Shown: positions 17,648 to 26,029 of the stretch, piece by piece
How the letters are laid out: each line of letters starts with the position of its first letter
Position numbering within the stretch: the first letter of the stretch is position 1
NCBI GenBank assembly: GCA_003963005.1
Contig: RXJW01000055.1
Coordinates: 45,098 to 109,097, forward strand
Reading direction: 5' to 3'
Origin: Burkholderiales bacterium
GTDB lineage: Bacteria > Pseudomonadota > Gammaproteobacteria > Burkholderiales > Burkholderiaceae_C
Length of the DNA stretch: 64,000 bases
The notes under the pieces: model-generated
Database searches by the model: none
What the model saw: the letters and a program-made list of their open reading frames with translations, nothing else
What the model was told of the DNA's origin: nothing
Program-made: the position numbers and the translations under genes

Positions 17648-18328
17648 ATGAACTTCACGCTCGACAACACCCGCCACGCCGCCCCCCAGGTCCTGGAAGC
17701 CCTGCGTGCGGCCATCGTGTCCCTGGAGCTGGCCCCCGGCAGCGCGCTGGACCGGGCGGAGCTGGCACAGCGCTTCGGCGTGAGCCAGACGCCCGTGCGG
17801 GACGCCCTCATCCGCCTCGGCGAGGAAGGGCTCGTGGTGATCCGCGCGCAGTCGACCACGCAGGTCAGCCGCATCGACGTGCCCGCGGCCCGCGAGGCGC
17901 ATTTCCTGCGCCGGGCCACCGAGATCGAGATCGCGCGGCAGCTCGCGCTGGCCCCGGATCCCGACGTCGTCGCCGCACTGGCCGCGCAATGGGCGCGCCA
18001 GGCGGAACTCGGCGAGCGCAAGGACTACCCGGCCTTCATCGCCGCCGACAAGGAGTTCCACCGCCTCATGTACCTGGCCGCGGGGCTGCCTCGGCTGTGG
18101 TCGGTCATCACGCGGATGTCCGGCCATGTCGACCGCCTGCGGCTGCTGCATGTCCCGACAGCGGGCAAGGCCGACGCCATCATGAGCGGGCACCAGGCCA
18201 TCCTGGACGCGATCGCAGCCGGCCAGCCCGACGCCGCCCAGCAGGCGGTGCGCGACCACCTCACCGGCACGCTGGCCGCCGTCGACGAGATTGCCGAGCG
18301 CTATCCCGAGTACCTGATCCTCAACTGA
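17648..18328 (+). CDS. GntR-family transcriptional regulator, FCD (FadR) subfamily
   Basis: 226 residues from MNFTLDNTRHAAPQ. The winged HTH (about 8-72) contains LDRAELAQRFGVSQTPVRDALIRLGEEGLV, the standard GntR recognition region. The C-terminal all-helical FCD domain (about 85-215) has DKEFHRLMYLAAG and MSGHQAILDAIAAGQPDAAQQAVRDHL, which supply the metal-ligand Asp and His residues. FCD regulators often sense uronates and other sugar acids, which fits the adjoining uronate genes. It is divergent from the receptor across a palindrome. Confidence 0.92.
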   Translation: MNFTLDNTRHAAPQVLEALRAAIVSLELAPGSALDRAELAQRFGVSQTPVRDALIRLGEEGLVVIRAQSTTQVSRIDVPAAREAHFLRRATEIEIARQLALAPDPDVVAALAAQWARQAELGERKDYPAFIAADKEFHRLMYLAAGLPRLWSVITRMSGHVDRLRLLHVPTAGKADAIMSGHQAILDAIAAGQPDAAQQAVRDHLTGTLAAVDEIAERYPEYLILN

Positions 18329-18365
18329 ACGCGGCGCCGGCGAGGTGCCGCCTGGAGCAAGCCCC

Positions 18366-19127
18366 ATGGCCTGGTTCGGCGTCGTCTACGCGCTTCTCTG
18401 CTACCTGCTGTTCGCCGCGAGCACGGTGTGGGCCATCGCCTTCCTGGTCAATGCCCCGGTCCTGCCCACCACGATCGACCGGGGCACCCTCGCCCCCGCC
18501 GCCCAGGCCGTGGCCGTCGACCTGGGACTGTTCGCGCTGTTCGGCCTGCAGCACAGCGTGATGGCCCGGGCCGGCTTCAAGCGGCGCTGGACCCGCCTCG
18601 TGCCGCCCCCGGTCGAGCGCGCGACCTATGTGCTGGCATCGAGTGCTGCGCTGGCCTTGCTGCTCAGGCAATGGCACCCGCTACCGGAACCCGTGCTGTG
18701 GACGGCGGCCTCGCCCGCCGCACGGGCCGCACTGCATGCCGTGGGCGGCGCCGGCTGGGCGCTGCTGGGCGCCAGCAGCCTGATGCTCGATCACGTCGCG
18801 CTCTTCGGCCTGCGCCAGCCCTGGGAGCACCTGCGCGGGATCAACCGCCCGCCGCCACAGTTCCGCACGCCGATGCTGTACCAGCAGGTGCGCCATCCGA
18901 TCTACCTCGGCTTCCTGCTCGCCTTCTGGGGCACGCCCGACATGACCGCCGGCCACCTGCTCTTCGCCGGGGCCGGCACCGCCTACATCCTGATCGGCGT
19001 CGCCTTCGAGGAGCGCGACCTGTTGCGCGAATTCGGCCCGCGCTACCGGGACTACCAGCGCCAGGTCGGCATGCTGCTGCCACGCTGGCGGTCCCTGCGA
19101 CGTGGCGGCGCACGGGATGCCGATTGA
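18366..19127 (+). CDS. NnrU/isoprenylcysteine-methyltransferase-like membrane protein, MddA-like
   Basis: 253 residues with five or six transmembrane segments. FGLQHSVMARAGFKRRW near the N terminus and RHPIYLGFLLAFWGTPDMTAGHLLF...EERDLLREFGPRYRDYQRQVGMLLP near the C terminus are shared with methanethiol S-methyltransferase (MddA) and with NnrU/ICMT-type membrane methyltransferases; RHPxYLG and the EERDL segment form the SAM site. MddA converts methanethiol to dimethyl sulfide. It follows the GntR gene by 37 nt and may be co-transcribed, which is odd for a carbohydrate locus. The methyl acceptor is not proven. Confidence 0.8.
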   Translation: MAWFGVVYALLCYLLFAASTVWAIAFLVNAPVLPTTIDRGTLAPAAQAVAVDLGLFALFGLQHSVMARAGFKRRWTRLVPPPVERATYVLASSAALALLLRQWHPLPEPVLWTAASPAARAALHAVGGAGWALLGASSLMLDHVALFGLRQPWEHLRGINRPPPQFRTPMLYQQVRHPIYLGFLLAFWGTPDMTAGHLLFAGAGTAYILIGVAFEERDLLREFGPRYRDYQRQVGMLLPRWRSLRRGGARDAD

Positions 19128-19169
19128 CGGCAGCGTCCGTGCGGATCACCGGCGGCATCCACCGCCGGC

Positions 19170-20132
19170 TCAGGCCACGGCGCCTCGGGTGTTCACGTAG
19201 AGCGCGTAGACCGAGTGCGTGCTGGCCATGAAGAGGCGGTTGCCCTTCGCGCCGCCGAAGCACAGGTTGGCACAGCGCTCGGGCAGGTGGATGTGCGCGA
19301 GCGCCCGGCCGTCGGGGCTGTAGACGCGCACGCCGTCGAGGGCTGCCGGGTCGGCGCCGGGGCTGCCGTCGCTGCCGAAGCCGCACCAGAGGTTGCCCTG
19401 CACGTCCAGCGCCATGCCGTCGAAGGCGCCGGGGCCGCCGGCGTCGATGACCAGGCGCTTGTTCGCGAGGCGGGCGCCGTCCACGTCGTAGGCCCAGATC
19501 AGCCGGTGCGGGCGTGCCCGGCTCTCGATGACGTAGAGCACCCGGCCGTCGGGGCTGAAGGCCAGACCGTTGGGGCCTTGCAGGTCGTCGATGGCGCGGG
19601 TCAGCGCGCCGGTCGTGCCGTCGATGCGGTAGACCGCGTGCGGCAGCTCGGGCTCGGCACGCTCGCCCTCGAAATCGCTCGCGATGCCGAAGGTCGGGTC
19701 GCTGAACCACAGGCTGCCGTCGGGGCCGCAGGTGATGTCGTTGGGCGAGTTCAGGCGCTTGCCGTCATGGCGGTCCGCCAGCACCGTGATGCGGCCGTCG
19801 TACTCGGTGCGGGTGATGCGGCGCGTCAGGTGCTCGCAGCTGACGAGCCGGCCCTGGCGGTCGCGCACATGGCCGTTGGCGTTGTGGCTGGGCCTGCGGA
19901 AGTCGCTGACGGCGCCGGTGGTCTCGTCCCAGCGCAGGATGCGGTCGTTCGGGATGTCGGACACCAGCAGGTAGCGCCCGTCCCCGAACCACACCGGCCC
20001 TTCCGCCCAGGCCAGGCCCGTGAAGAGCTGCTCGACCCCGGCGGCGAACAGGCGCAGCGGCAGGAAGGCGTCGTCCAGCACCTCGATGGCCGGGTCGGGG
20101 CGGCGAGCGTTCGGCGTGAAGTCGATGTTCAT
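19170..20132 (-). CDS. SMP-30/gluconolactonase-family lactonase, likely aldarolactone hydrolase
   Basis: 320 residues forming a six-bladed propeller of the SMP-30/LRE family. Metal ligands expected in the family appear at E44 (WAEGPVWF), N131-D132 (LNSPNDI), N188 (QGPNGLAFSPDG) and D238 (AFDGMALD). It hydrolyses sugar lactones. The start at 20132 overlaps the uronate dehydrogenase stop by 4 nt, so the two are translationally coupled. The predicted substrate is the aldaro-1,4-lactone that Udh makes from glucuronate, an inference from this coupling. Confidence 0.92.
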   Translation of the reverse strand: MNIDFTPNARRPDPAIEVLDDAFLPLRLFAAGVEQLFTGLAWAEGPVWFGDGRYLLVSDIPNDRILRWDETTGAVSDFRRPSHNANGHVRDRQGRLVSCEHLTRRITRTEYDGRITVLADRHDGKRLNSPNDITCGPDGSLWFSDPTFGIASDFEGERAEPELPHAVYRIDGTTGALTRAIDDLQGPNGLAFSPDGRVLYVIESRARPHRLIWAYDVDGARLANKRLVIDAGGPGAFDGMALDVQGNLWCGFGSDGSPGADPAALDGVRVYSPDGRALAHIHLPERCANLCFGGAKGNRLFMASTHSVYALYVNTRGAVA

Positions 20133-20959
20133 GGCGCAGGGTCTTTCTCGAAGGGGCCCAGCACGACGAAGCCGCCGCCCTGGCACCGCAACTCGGGACG
20201 GCTCGGGTCCACGTGCGGGTGGGCCGCCTCCACCTGCGCGCGCCAGGGCTCGGAGCTGTCTTCGGGCCGGTAGCCGATGTGCCGGGCCGGGCCGTTGTCC
20301 CACCAGGTCGAGCGGTTGTCGCTGACGCCGTAGATGACGCTGTGCCCCGCCACCGGCGCGCTGAGGGCCGCCACCAGCAGCCGCTCCAGGTCGTCGTAGC
20401 TCAGCCAGCTCGACAGCATGCGCCGGTCGGTCGGCTCGGGCCAGCAGGAGCCGATGCGCAGCGACACCGTCTCCAGCCCGTAGCGGTCGAAATAGAACTG
20501 CGCCAGGTTCTCGCCGAAGGCCTTGGACAGGCCGTAGTAGCTGTCGGGCCGCGGCAGCGCCTGCGGCGTGATCGTCTCGCCCTGGCTGTAGAAGCCGATG
20601 ACGTGGTTGGAGCTGGCGAAGACGATGCGCTTCACGCCGCGCTGGCGCGCCGCCTCGTAGACGTTGTAGGCACCGACGATGTTGGCCGGCAGCACGACGT
20701 CGAACGGCTTCTCGATCGACACGCCGCCGAAGTGCAGCACGGCGTCCACGTCCTTCAGCAGCGACTGCATGGCCGCCAGGTCTTCGAGCGGGGCCTGCAC
20801 GACCTCCTCGCCGTCACCGGCGGGGTCCATCGGCGCCAGGTCGGACAGGCGCAGCACGTCGCAGTAGGCCTTCATGCGCGGGCGCAGCACACGACCGAGG
20901 TTGCCGGCCGCGCCGGTGAGCAGCAGGCGCTTGAAGCGCGGGCAGGAAAGGGGTGTCAT
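20129..20959 (-). CDS. udh: Uronate dehydrogenase (NAD-dependent, SDR/epimerase family)
   Basis: 276 residues. The NAD-binding TGAAGNLGR motif is at 15-23; catalytic S116/S117 (FASSNHVIG) and the Y142-K146 pair (YYGLSK) match characterised uronate dehydrogenases, as do SLRIGSCWPEPTDRRML and STWWDN. The enzyme oxidises D-glucuronate or D-galacturonate to the aldarolactone with NAD. Next to two alpha-glucuronidases the glucuronate role is natural. It lies 27 nt downstream of the LacI gene, in the series aguA-lacI-udh-lactonase. Confidence 0.92.
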   Translation of the reverse strand: MTPLSCPRFKRLLLTGAAGNLGRVLRPRMKAYCDVLRLSDLAPMDPAGDGEEVVQAPLEDLAAMQSLLKDVDAVLHFGGVSIEKPFDVVLPANIVGAYNVYEAARQRGVKRIVFASSNHVIGFYSQGETITPQALPRPDSYYGLSKAFGENLAQFYFDRYGLETVSLRIGSCWPEPTDRRMLSSWLSYDDLERLLVAALSAPVAGHSVIYGVSDNRSTWWDNGPARHIGYRPEDSSEPWRAQVEAAHPHVDPSRPELRCQGGGFVVLGPFEKDPAP

Positions 20960-20986
20960 GCAAGCAGGCCCGCCGCGGGCCGTGGG

Positions 20987-22081
20987 TCAGGCACTGCCGC
21001 CGATGCGCGACGGTGGGCGCAGGCGGGGGGCAGCGTCGGACTGGCGTCGGACCAGCTCGAAATCCATGAGCTCATGCTCGCAGGGCAGAGGCTCGCCGGT
21101 ACGGCGCGCCTTGATGTGGCGCACCAGCAGGTCCACCGCGGCGCCGGCCATCTCCATGATGGGCTGGCGCACGGTGGTGAGTTCAGGCCAGATGGTGGTG
21201 GCCAGCGGGGCATCGTCGAAGCCGACCACCGTGAGGTCGCTGGGCACGTCCAGCCCCATGCGGTGGGCGATGGCGACGGTGGCCGCGGCCATGTCGTCGT
21301 TGCTCGCGAAGATGGCGGTCGGGCGACGCTCCTGCGACAGCAGGAACTCGGCCGCATCCAGCCCCGAGCGGTAGGTGAACATGCCCTGGGCGACGACCTC
21401 TTCTTCCTCGATGTTCAGCCCGGCATCGGCCATCGCGGCGTGGAAGCCCGCCAGGCGTCGCGCGCTGCTGCTCTGGTAGGGGTCGCCGATGATGAAGCCC
21501 AGCCGGTGGTGGCCCAGGTTCAGGAGGTGGCGCGTCATCTCGTACGCGGCCTGGTAGTCGTCGATGCTGACCGCACAGACGTCGGCCGGCGGCTGCCCGG
21601 CGGACACCACGACGGCCGGCGTGTCCGTCTCGGCCACGAGCTTGAGCAGCGGCTGGGAGTCGCAGAAGGGCGGCGGCAGGATGAGGCCGTCGATGCCGTT
21701 GGCGATCATCTCGGCCACCGGCTTTTCCTCGCCCTCGCGGGCCGCCTCGCAGCGCTGCACCACGAGCTGCACATGCCGCAGCGTGGCCTTGTTCAGGAGC
21801 CCGATCAGGAACTCGTTCAGGTAGCCCGCCGTCGGGTCGATGTAGAGCATGCCGATGCGGATCGGCTCCGAGCCGGCGAGGTGACGGGCGGCCTGGTTGG
21901 GCAGGTAGTTCAGTTCGGCCACCGCCGCCTGCACCTTCTCGCGGGTGCCGGGGCGCACGTTCTGCTCGCCGTTGATGACCCGGGACACCGTCATCGGCGA
22001 CACCCCGGCGAGTCGGGCGACATCGGCGATGGTGGCGACCTTGGTGCTGCGGCCAGCACGAACGGTTGTCTTCAAAGGCAT
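20987..22081 (-). CDS. LacI-family transcriptional regulator, proposed master regulator of the xylan locus
   Basis: 364 residues from MPLKTTVRAG. The HTH and hinge helix (VATIADVARLAGVSPMTVSRVINGEQNVRPGTREKVQAA, about 15-53) are canonical; the periplasmic-binding-like domain ends with FDDAPLATTIWPELTTVRQP. A copy of the LacI operator lies 20 nt upstream of the start, between aguA and this gene, predicting autoregulation. Six more copies precede other transcription units of the locus. The inducer is probably a xylo- or aldouronic oligosaccharide, by inference. Upstream in-frame codons would read through the operator and were rejected. Confidence 0.92.
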   Translation of the reverse strand: MPLKTTVRAGRSTKVATIADVARLAGVSPMTVSRVINGEQNVRPGTREKVQAAVAELNYLPNQAARHLAGSEPIRIGMLYIDPTAGYLNEFLIGLLNKATLRHVQLVVQRCEAAREGEEKPVAEMIANGIDGLILPPPFCDSQPLLKLVAETDTPAVVVSAGQPPADVCAVSIDDYQAAYEMTRHLLNLGHHRLGFIIGDPYQSSSARRLAGFHAAMADAGLNIEEEEVVAQGMFTYRSGLDAAEFLLSQERRPTAIFASNDDMAAATVAIAHRMGLDVPSDLTVVGFDDAPLATTIWPELTTVRQPIMEMAGAAVDLLVRHIKARRTGEPLPCEHELMDFELVRRQSDAAPRLRPPSRIGGSA

Positions 22082-22100
22082 CCTTCGAGAGGTGATGGGC

Positions 22101-22116
22101 TTGGTCGCGCAATCAT
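22101..22116. promoter_or_regulatory. LacI-family operator, regulon site B
   Basis: TTGGTCGCGCAATCAT lies between the aguA stop and the LacI start, 20 nt from the latter. It is the most divergent copy of the consensus but keeps the central GCGC and spacing. It implies an internal promoter and autoregulation. Confidence 0.65.
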
Positions 22117-22127
22117 AGGGGAGGGGT

Positions 22128-24257
22128 TCAGCCCCCGTGCCCCGGTGCGAACCTGAAGCGGCGCGACTTGTAGGCTTCCAGCGACTCGGCCGGCGGCCGT
22201 GTGCCGGGCGGCAGCGGCAGGCCCGACACCGACTGGAAGTAGGCCACGCAGGCGTCGCGCCACCAGCGGGCCTCGTCCTCCTGCACGGCCAGGTAGGCCG
22301 CCACCTCGGCATGCCGCCGCGCATCGACCGCGTCGCGCACGCCGGCCCAGCGCGTGCGCATCGCCGCCACGCGTTCGACGCCGCGGTCGTAGCGCGCCAC
22401 CAGCTCCGCCCACAGCGTGCGGCCCGAGGCCATGCGGTGCTCCCACGGCAGGTGATGGAACCACAGCAGCAGCGGCTCGGGTGTCGTGGCCGGGTCTGCC
22501 CAGCGGGCCGCCAGCGCGGGGGCGTACTGGCCGACGGCGTTGCTGCCGCGCGGCGAGCGGTCGAAGCCGATGCCGTCGCGCGCGGCGCGGTGGAAGTAGA
22601 CCGGGTTCCAGTCGGCCCGCTCCAGGTTGTCGACCCAGGGCGCGGGGCCGTGGTGATGGCCCGTGCCCATCAGGTGGTGCAGGCCCAGCGGGGTCATGTA
22701 GTCGACCACGGCCTCCCGGGAGTCGGCCATCAGCACGCCGATGTCGGCCACCGCGCGCGGCTCGGTCGTGAAGGTCTGGCGGATCCATTCCCGCGCCACC
22801 GCCTCGGCGCCGAGGTCGGTGTCCCAGGCCAGGCGGCCGAAGGCGTACCAGTTCGCGCAGTCCATGTGCGACCCGCACCAGTTGCGGTCGGTGCCGATGT
22901 TGGCCACGCCGGCCATCGCGCTGATCTGGCGCGAGACGCGAGGGTCGCCCGCCGTGTGGTGCGTGTCGGCGCGCAGCACCTCCTCGAACAGCGGGCCGAG
23001 GTAGGCGAGGTGCGTCGAGAAGCCCAGGTACTCCTTCGTCAGCTGCACCTCCAGCGCCAGCGGCGTGCGCGGCATGGCGCCGAAGAGCGGGTGGAAGGGC
23101 TCGCGCGGCTGGAAGTCGATCGGCCCGTTCTTGACCTGCACGATCACGTTCGGTGCAAAGCGGCCGTCCAGCGGCTGGAATTCGGCGTAGCCCTGGGCCG
23201 CACGGTCGCGTGCCTCGGGCTCGTACACGAAGGCCCGCCACAGCACGACGCCGCCGTGCGGCGCGAGGGCCGCGGCCAGCATGTTGGCGCCGTCGGCATG
23301 GCTGCGGCCGTGCTCCTGCGGGCCCGGCTGGCCCTCGGAATTGGCCTTCACGAGCAGGCCGCCGAAGTCCGGGATCAGCCGGTAGATCTCGTCCGCCTTG
23401 GCCTGCCACCAGGCGCGCACGGCGGGGTCGAGCGGGTCGGCCGTGGGCAGGCCGCCGAGTTCCTTCGGGGCCGAGAAGCGGGCCGAGAGGTAGACGCGCA
23501 CACCGTAGGGCCGCCACACGTCGGCCAGCGCCGCAGCCTTGGCCAGGTAGGGTGCCGTCAGCGACTCCGCCTTGGCATTGACGTTGTTCAGCACCGCGCC
23601 GTTGATGCCCAGCGAGGCATTCGCGCGGGCGTAGTCGGTGTAGCGCGCGTCCCGCAACGCGGGGAGCTTCCACCAGTCCCAAATCGACGCGCCGGCGTAA
23701 CCGCGCTCCACGGTGCGGTCCAGGTTGTCCCAGTGGTTGAGCAGGCGCAGCGACAGGCGCGGCACCGAGCGTTCATCGAGCCGGGCAAGGTCCGCGCCCG
23801 TCTGTGCGGCGCGCAGCCAGGCGAAGCTGCCGTAGAGCAGGCCGACGTCGCTGTTGGCGGCAATGACGGTCACGCGGCGGCCCTGCAGGCGCTCGCTGCG
23901 CAGCCAATAGCCTTCGCGGCCCAGGTCGGCCCAGGCCAGCGTCAGCCCCGACGGCGCGGTGGCTGGTGTGGCCAGCACGAGGGCCCCGGGCCGGAGCGGC
24001 CCACCGACACGCGGCGCGCGGCCGGTCAGGCCGGTCACGCCACGCACCAGTTCCTGCACCGCCGCCTGCACCGACGCGGAGCCGGGTGCGGGCGCCAGCA
24101 CCTGCGTCGCCCGCGCGGCCACCGCCTGCTGCAGCGCTGCCGGCAGCGGCCGGTAGCGCAGCCACAGGTCGTAGCCGTCCTCGACCGGTGCGCCGAGCGC
24201 GGGGTGCAGCAGGGCAGCCAGCCACCAGCCGGCCAGGGCGCGGGCCCAGATCTTCAT
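22128..24257 (-). CDS. aguA: Alpha-glucuronidase, GH67
   Basis: 709 residues with a signal peptide (about 1-22), so periplasmic. It follows the GH67 plan: an N-terminal beta-sandwich (about 30-145), then the TIM barrel starting at LSLRLLNHWDNLDRTVERGYAGASIWDWWKLP; GGLLVKANSEGQPGPQEHGRSHADGANMLAAAL and the later WCGSHMDCANWYAFGRLAWD block are family-conserved. GH67 removes (4-O-methyl)glucuronate only from the non-reducing terminal xylose of oligosaccharides. It is first in the minus-strand operon with lacI, udh and the lactonase, and divergent from exuT across operator C. Confidence 0.94.
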   Translation of the reverse strand: MKIWARALAGWWLAALLHPALGAPVEDGYDLWLRYRPLPAALQQAVAARATQVLAPAPGSASVQAAVQELVRGVTGLTGRAPRVGGPLRPGALVLATPATAPSGLTLAWADLGREGYWLRSERLQGRRVTVIAANSDVGLLYGSFAWLRAAQTGADLARLDERSVPRLSLRLLNHWDNLDRTVERGYAGASIWDWWKLPALRDARYTDYARANASLGINGAVLNNVNAKAESLTAPYLAKAAALADVWRPYGVRVYLSARFSAPKELGGLPTADPLDPAVRAWWQAKADEIYRLIPDFGGLLVKANSEGQPGPQEHGRSHADGANMLAAALAPHGGVVLWRAFVYEPEARDRAAQGYAEFQPLDGRFAPNVIVQVKNGPIDFQPREPFHPLFGAMPRTPLALEVQLTKEYLGFSTHLAYLGPLFEEVLRADTHHTAGDPRVSRQISAMAGVANIGTDRNWCGSHMDCANWYAFGRLAWDTDLGAEAVAREWIRQTFTTEPRAVADIGVLMADSREAVVDYMTPLGLHHLMGTGHHHGPAPWVDNLERADWNPVYFHRAARDGIGFDRSPRGSNAVGQYAPALAARWADPATTPEPLLLWFHHLPWEHRMASGRTLWAELVARYDRGVERVAAMRTRWAGVRDAVDARRHAEVAAYLAVQEDEARWWRDACVAYFQSVSGLPLPPGTRPPAESLEAYKSRRFRFAPGHGG

Positions 24258-24328
24258 GCAGTCTCCTTCGGGCGGCCCGACCCCGTCGGCGCGGGAATGT
24301 TAGAGAAAACGAGCTTGTGCAAATCAAA

Positions 24329-24344
24329 ATGGTAGCGCTACATT
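24329..24344. promoter_or_regulatory. LacI-family operator, regulon site C
   Basis: ATGGTAGCGCTACATT lies in the divergent gap, 71 nt upstream of aguA and 164 nt upstream of exuT. The inner ten bases GTAGC-GCTAC are perfectly symmetric, making this the best core of the seven sites. It could repress both directions. Confidence 0.82.
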
Positions 24345-24425
24345 TCAGTCCATCGCAAGCCTGACGGGCTGCGACTTCCCTCATTGCCCGAGGCGCCCGA
24401 GCGCCCAGCCCCCCGGAGACTTCCC

Positions 24426-24512
24426 GTGAAACCCGCCCCCGCCACCCCGGCCACCGCCGACCGCCCCGGACACCGCGCGGCCCGGGCGGCCCTGCCGAAA
24501 GCGGTGGGATGA
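24426..24512 (+). CDS. Possible 28-codon leader peptide coupled to the hexuronate transporter
   Basis: A GTG codon with GGAG 7 nt upstream (24415-24418) opens a 28-codon frame whose TGA stop overlaps the ATG of the transporter (ATGA at 24509-24512). The Ala/Pro-rich product has no recognisable family. The arrangement is typical of translational coupling. A sequencing or real frameshift that would fuse it to the transporter N terminus is the alternative. Confidence 0.4.
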   Translation: MKPAPATPATADRPGHRAARAALPKAVG

Positions 24513-26029
24513 CGCGGGTGATGGGAGCCGTGCTGGGCCGCCAGCGCTGGGTCGTGTGCGCGCTGCTGTTCGTGGCGACCACGGTCAACTACATCGACCG
24601 CAACGCGCTGTCGGTGCTCAAGACCCGCCTGCAGCAGCCGCTGGAGACGGGCGGCCTGGCGCTGACCGATGCCGACTACGGCTGGATCACCTTCGCCTTC
24701 ACTGCGGCCTACGCGGCCTTCCCGCCGCTGATCGGCATCGGCATCGACCGCTACGGGGTCAAGCGCAGCCTCGCGGTGGCGCTGCTGCTGTGGTCGGTCG
24801 CGGCCGCGGCGCACGGGCTGGTGGCCTCGGTCATCGGCCTGGTCGTCGTGCGCTTCCTGCTCGGCATGGCCGAGGCCGCCCATTTCCCGGCGGCGATCAA
24901 GGCCGTGGCGATGTGGTTTCCGCAGCAGGAGCGCGCGCTGGCCACGGGGCTCTTCAACGCCGGCACCGCACTGGGCGTCATCGCCTCGCCGCTGACCGTC
25001 TGGCTGGCGCTGAGCTTCGGCTGGCCGTTCGCCTTCCTCGCCATCGGCGTGGCGGGCCTCGTGTGGCTGCTGTTCTGGGCCCGGGGCTTCCATGCGCCCG
25101 AGCAGCATCCGCGCATCACGGCCACCGAGTTGGCCCACATCCGCGCCGGTCAGTCGCCGCAGGAGGCCGCCCTGCACCTGCCCTGGACGGCCCTGCTGCG
25201 CTTCAAGGCCATCTGGCCCTTCCTGATCGCCAAGCTGCTGACCGACCCGGTGTGGTGGTTCTTCCTGTTCTGGCTGCCGTCCTACCTGGAGCGCGAACGC
25301 GGCCAGAACCCGCTCAAGAGCGCCGGGCTCGTGGCACTGATCTATCTGGGCTCCAGCGTCGGCTCGATTGCCGGCGGCTGGCTGTCGGGCCGGCTGCTGC
25401 GCCGCGGCTGGCCGGTGGGCCGGGCCCGCATGACGGCGATGGGCCTGGCGGCGGCCTGCATGCCGGGTGCCATCGGGGCCTACTACAGCGAGAGCTTCGC
25501 GCTGTGCGTGGCGCTCATCACGCTGGCCACCGCCTGCCACCAGGCCTGGTCGGCCAACCTGCTGACATCCGCGACCGACCTCTTCCCCACGCGCGTCTCG
25601 GGCGCCGTCATCGGACTGGGGGCGACGGCCGGCGGCATCGGTGGCATGTTCATCGCCCTGCTGGCCGCGCTCGCCGTGCAGTGGACGGGCACCCAGCAGG
25701 GCGTGTTCATCTTCGCGGGGCTCATGCACCTGGTGAGCCTCGGCCTGTTCGGGCTGTGGTTTCGCGGCTGCTTCGAGGCGGTGGATCTCAGCCGCGGCCT
25801 CGACGTGCGCGAAGCGCATGCGCCCCTGCTCACGGCCGGCACGGTGCTGGCCGCCGCCGGCGTGGCACTGGTCGCCCTGATCAGCACACACTGGGCGGCC
25901 TGCGTGGCCGCCGCCCGCGTCTCGGGCGCAGCCCAGGCCCTCACCGCCGCTGCCGGCCTCGTGCTGATCGGCGCGGCCCTGCTGCACGCCGGCCGGCCCC
26001 GCGCCTTCGGCGTCCTCCAACCCCTCTGA
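24509..26029 (+). CDS. exuT: MFS hexuronate transporter, ExuT-like
   Basis: 506 residues of the anion:cation symporter family: TTVNYIDRNALSVL in helix 1, GIGIDRYGVKRSLAVAL as the loop 2-3 motif, RFLLGMAEAAHFPAAIKAVAMWFPQQERALATGLFNAG, and WWFFLFWLPSYL. These are typical of hexuronate/glucarate carriers, importing glucuronate or galacturonate across the inner membrane. After the twelfth helix (about residue 430) the protein continues about 75 residues with two further hydrophobic segments, which is unusual. It overlaps the next gene by 1 nt (TGATG). Confidence 0.88.
   Translation: MTRVMGAVLGRQRWVVCALLFVATTVNYIDRNALSVLKTRLQQPLETGGLALTDADYGWITFAFTAAYAAFPPLIGIGIDRYGVKRSLAVALLLWSVAAAAHGLVASVIGLVVVRFLLGMAEAAHFPAAIKAVAMWFPQQERALATGLFNAGTALGVIASPLTVWLALSFGWPFAFLAIGVAGLVWLLFWARGFHAPEQHPRITATELAHIRAGQSPQEAALHLPWTALLRFKAIWPFLIAKLLTDPVWWFFLFWLPSYLERERGQNPLKSAGLVALIYLGSSVGSIAGGWLSGRLLRRGWPVGRARMTAMGLAAACMPGAIGAYYSESFALCVALITLATACHQAWSANLLTSATDLFPTRVSGAVIGLGATAGGIGGMFIALLAALAVQWTGTQQGVFIFAGLMHLVSLGLFGLWFRGCFEAVDLSRGLDVREAHAPLLTAGTVLAAAGVALVALISTHWAACVAAARVSGAAQALTAAAGLVLIGAALLHAGRPRAFGVLQPL

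Noticed and set aside
22137..24335. A 732-codon open frame on the plus strand
   Set aside because: It is antisense to the GH67 gene and also covers operator C; no recognisable protein.
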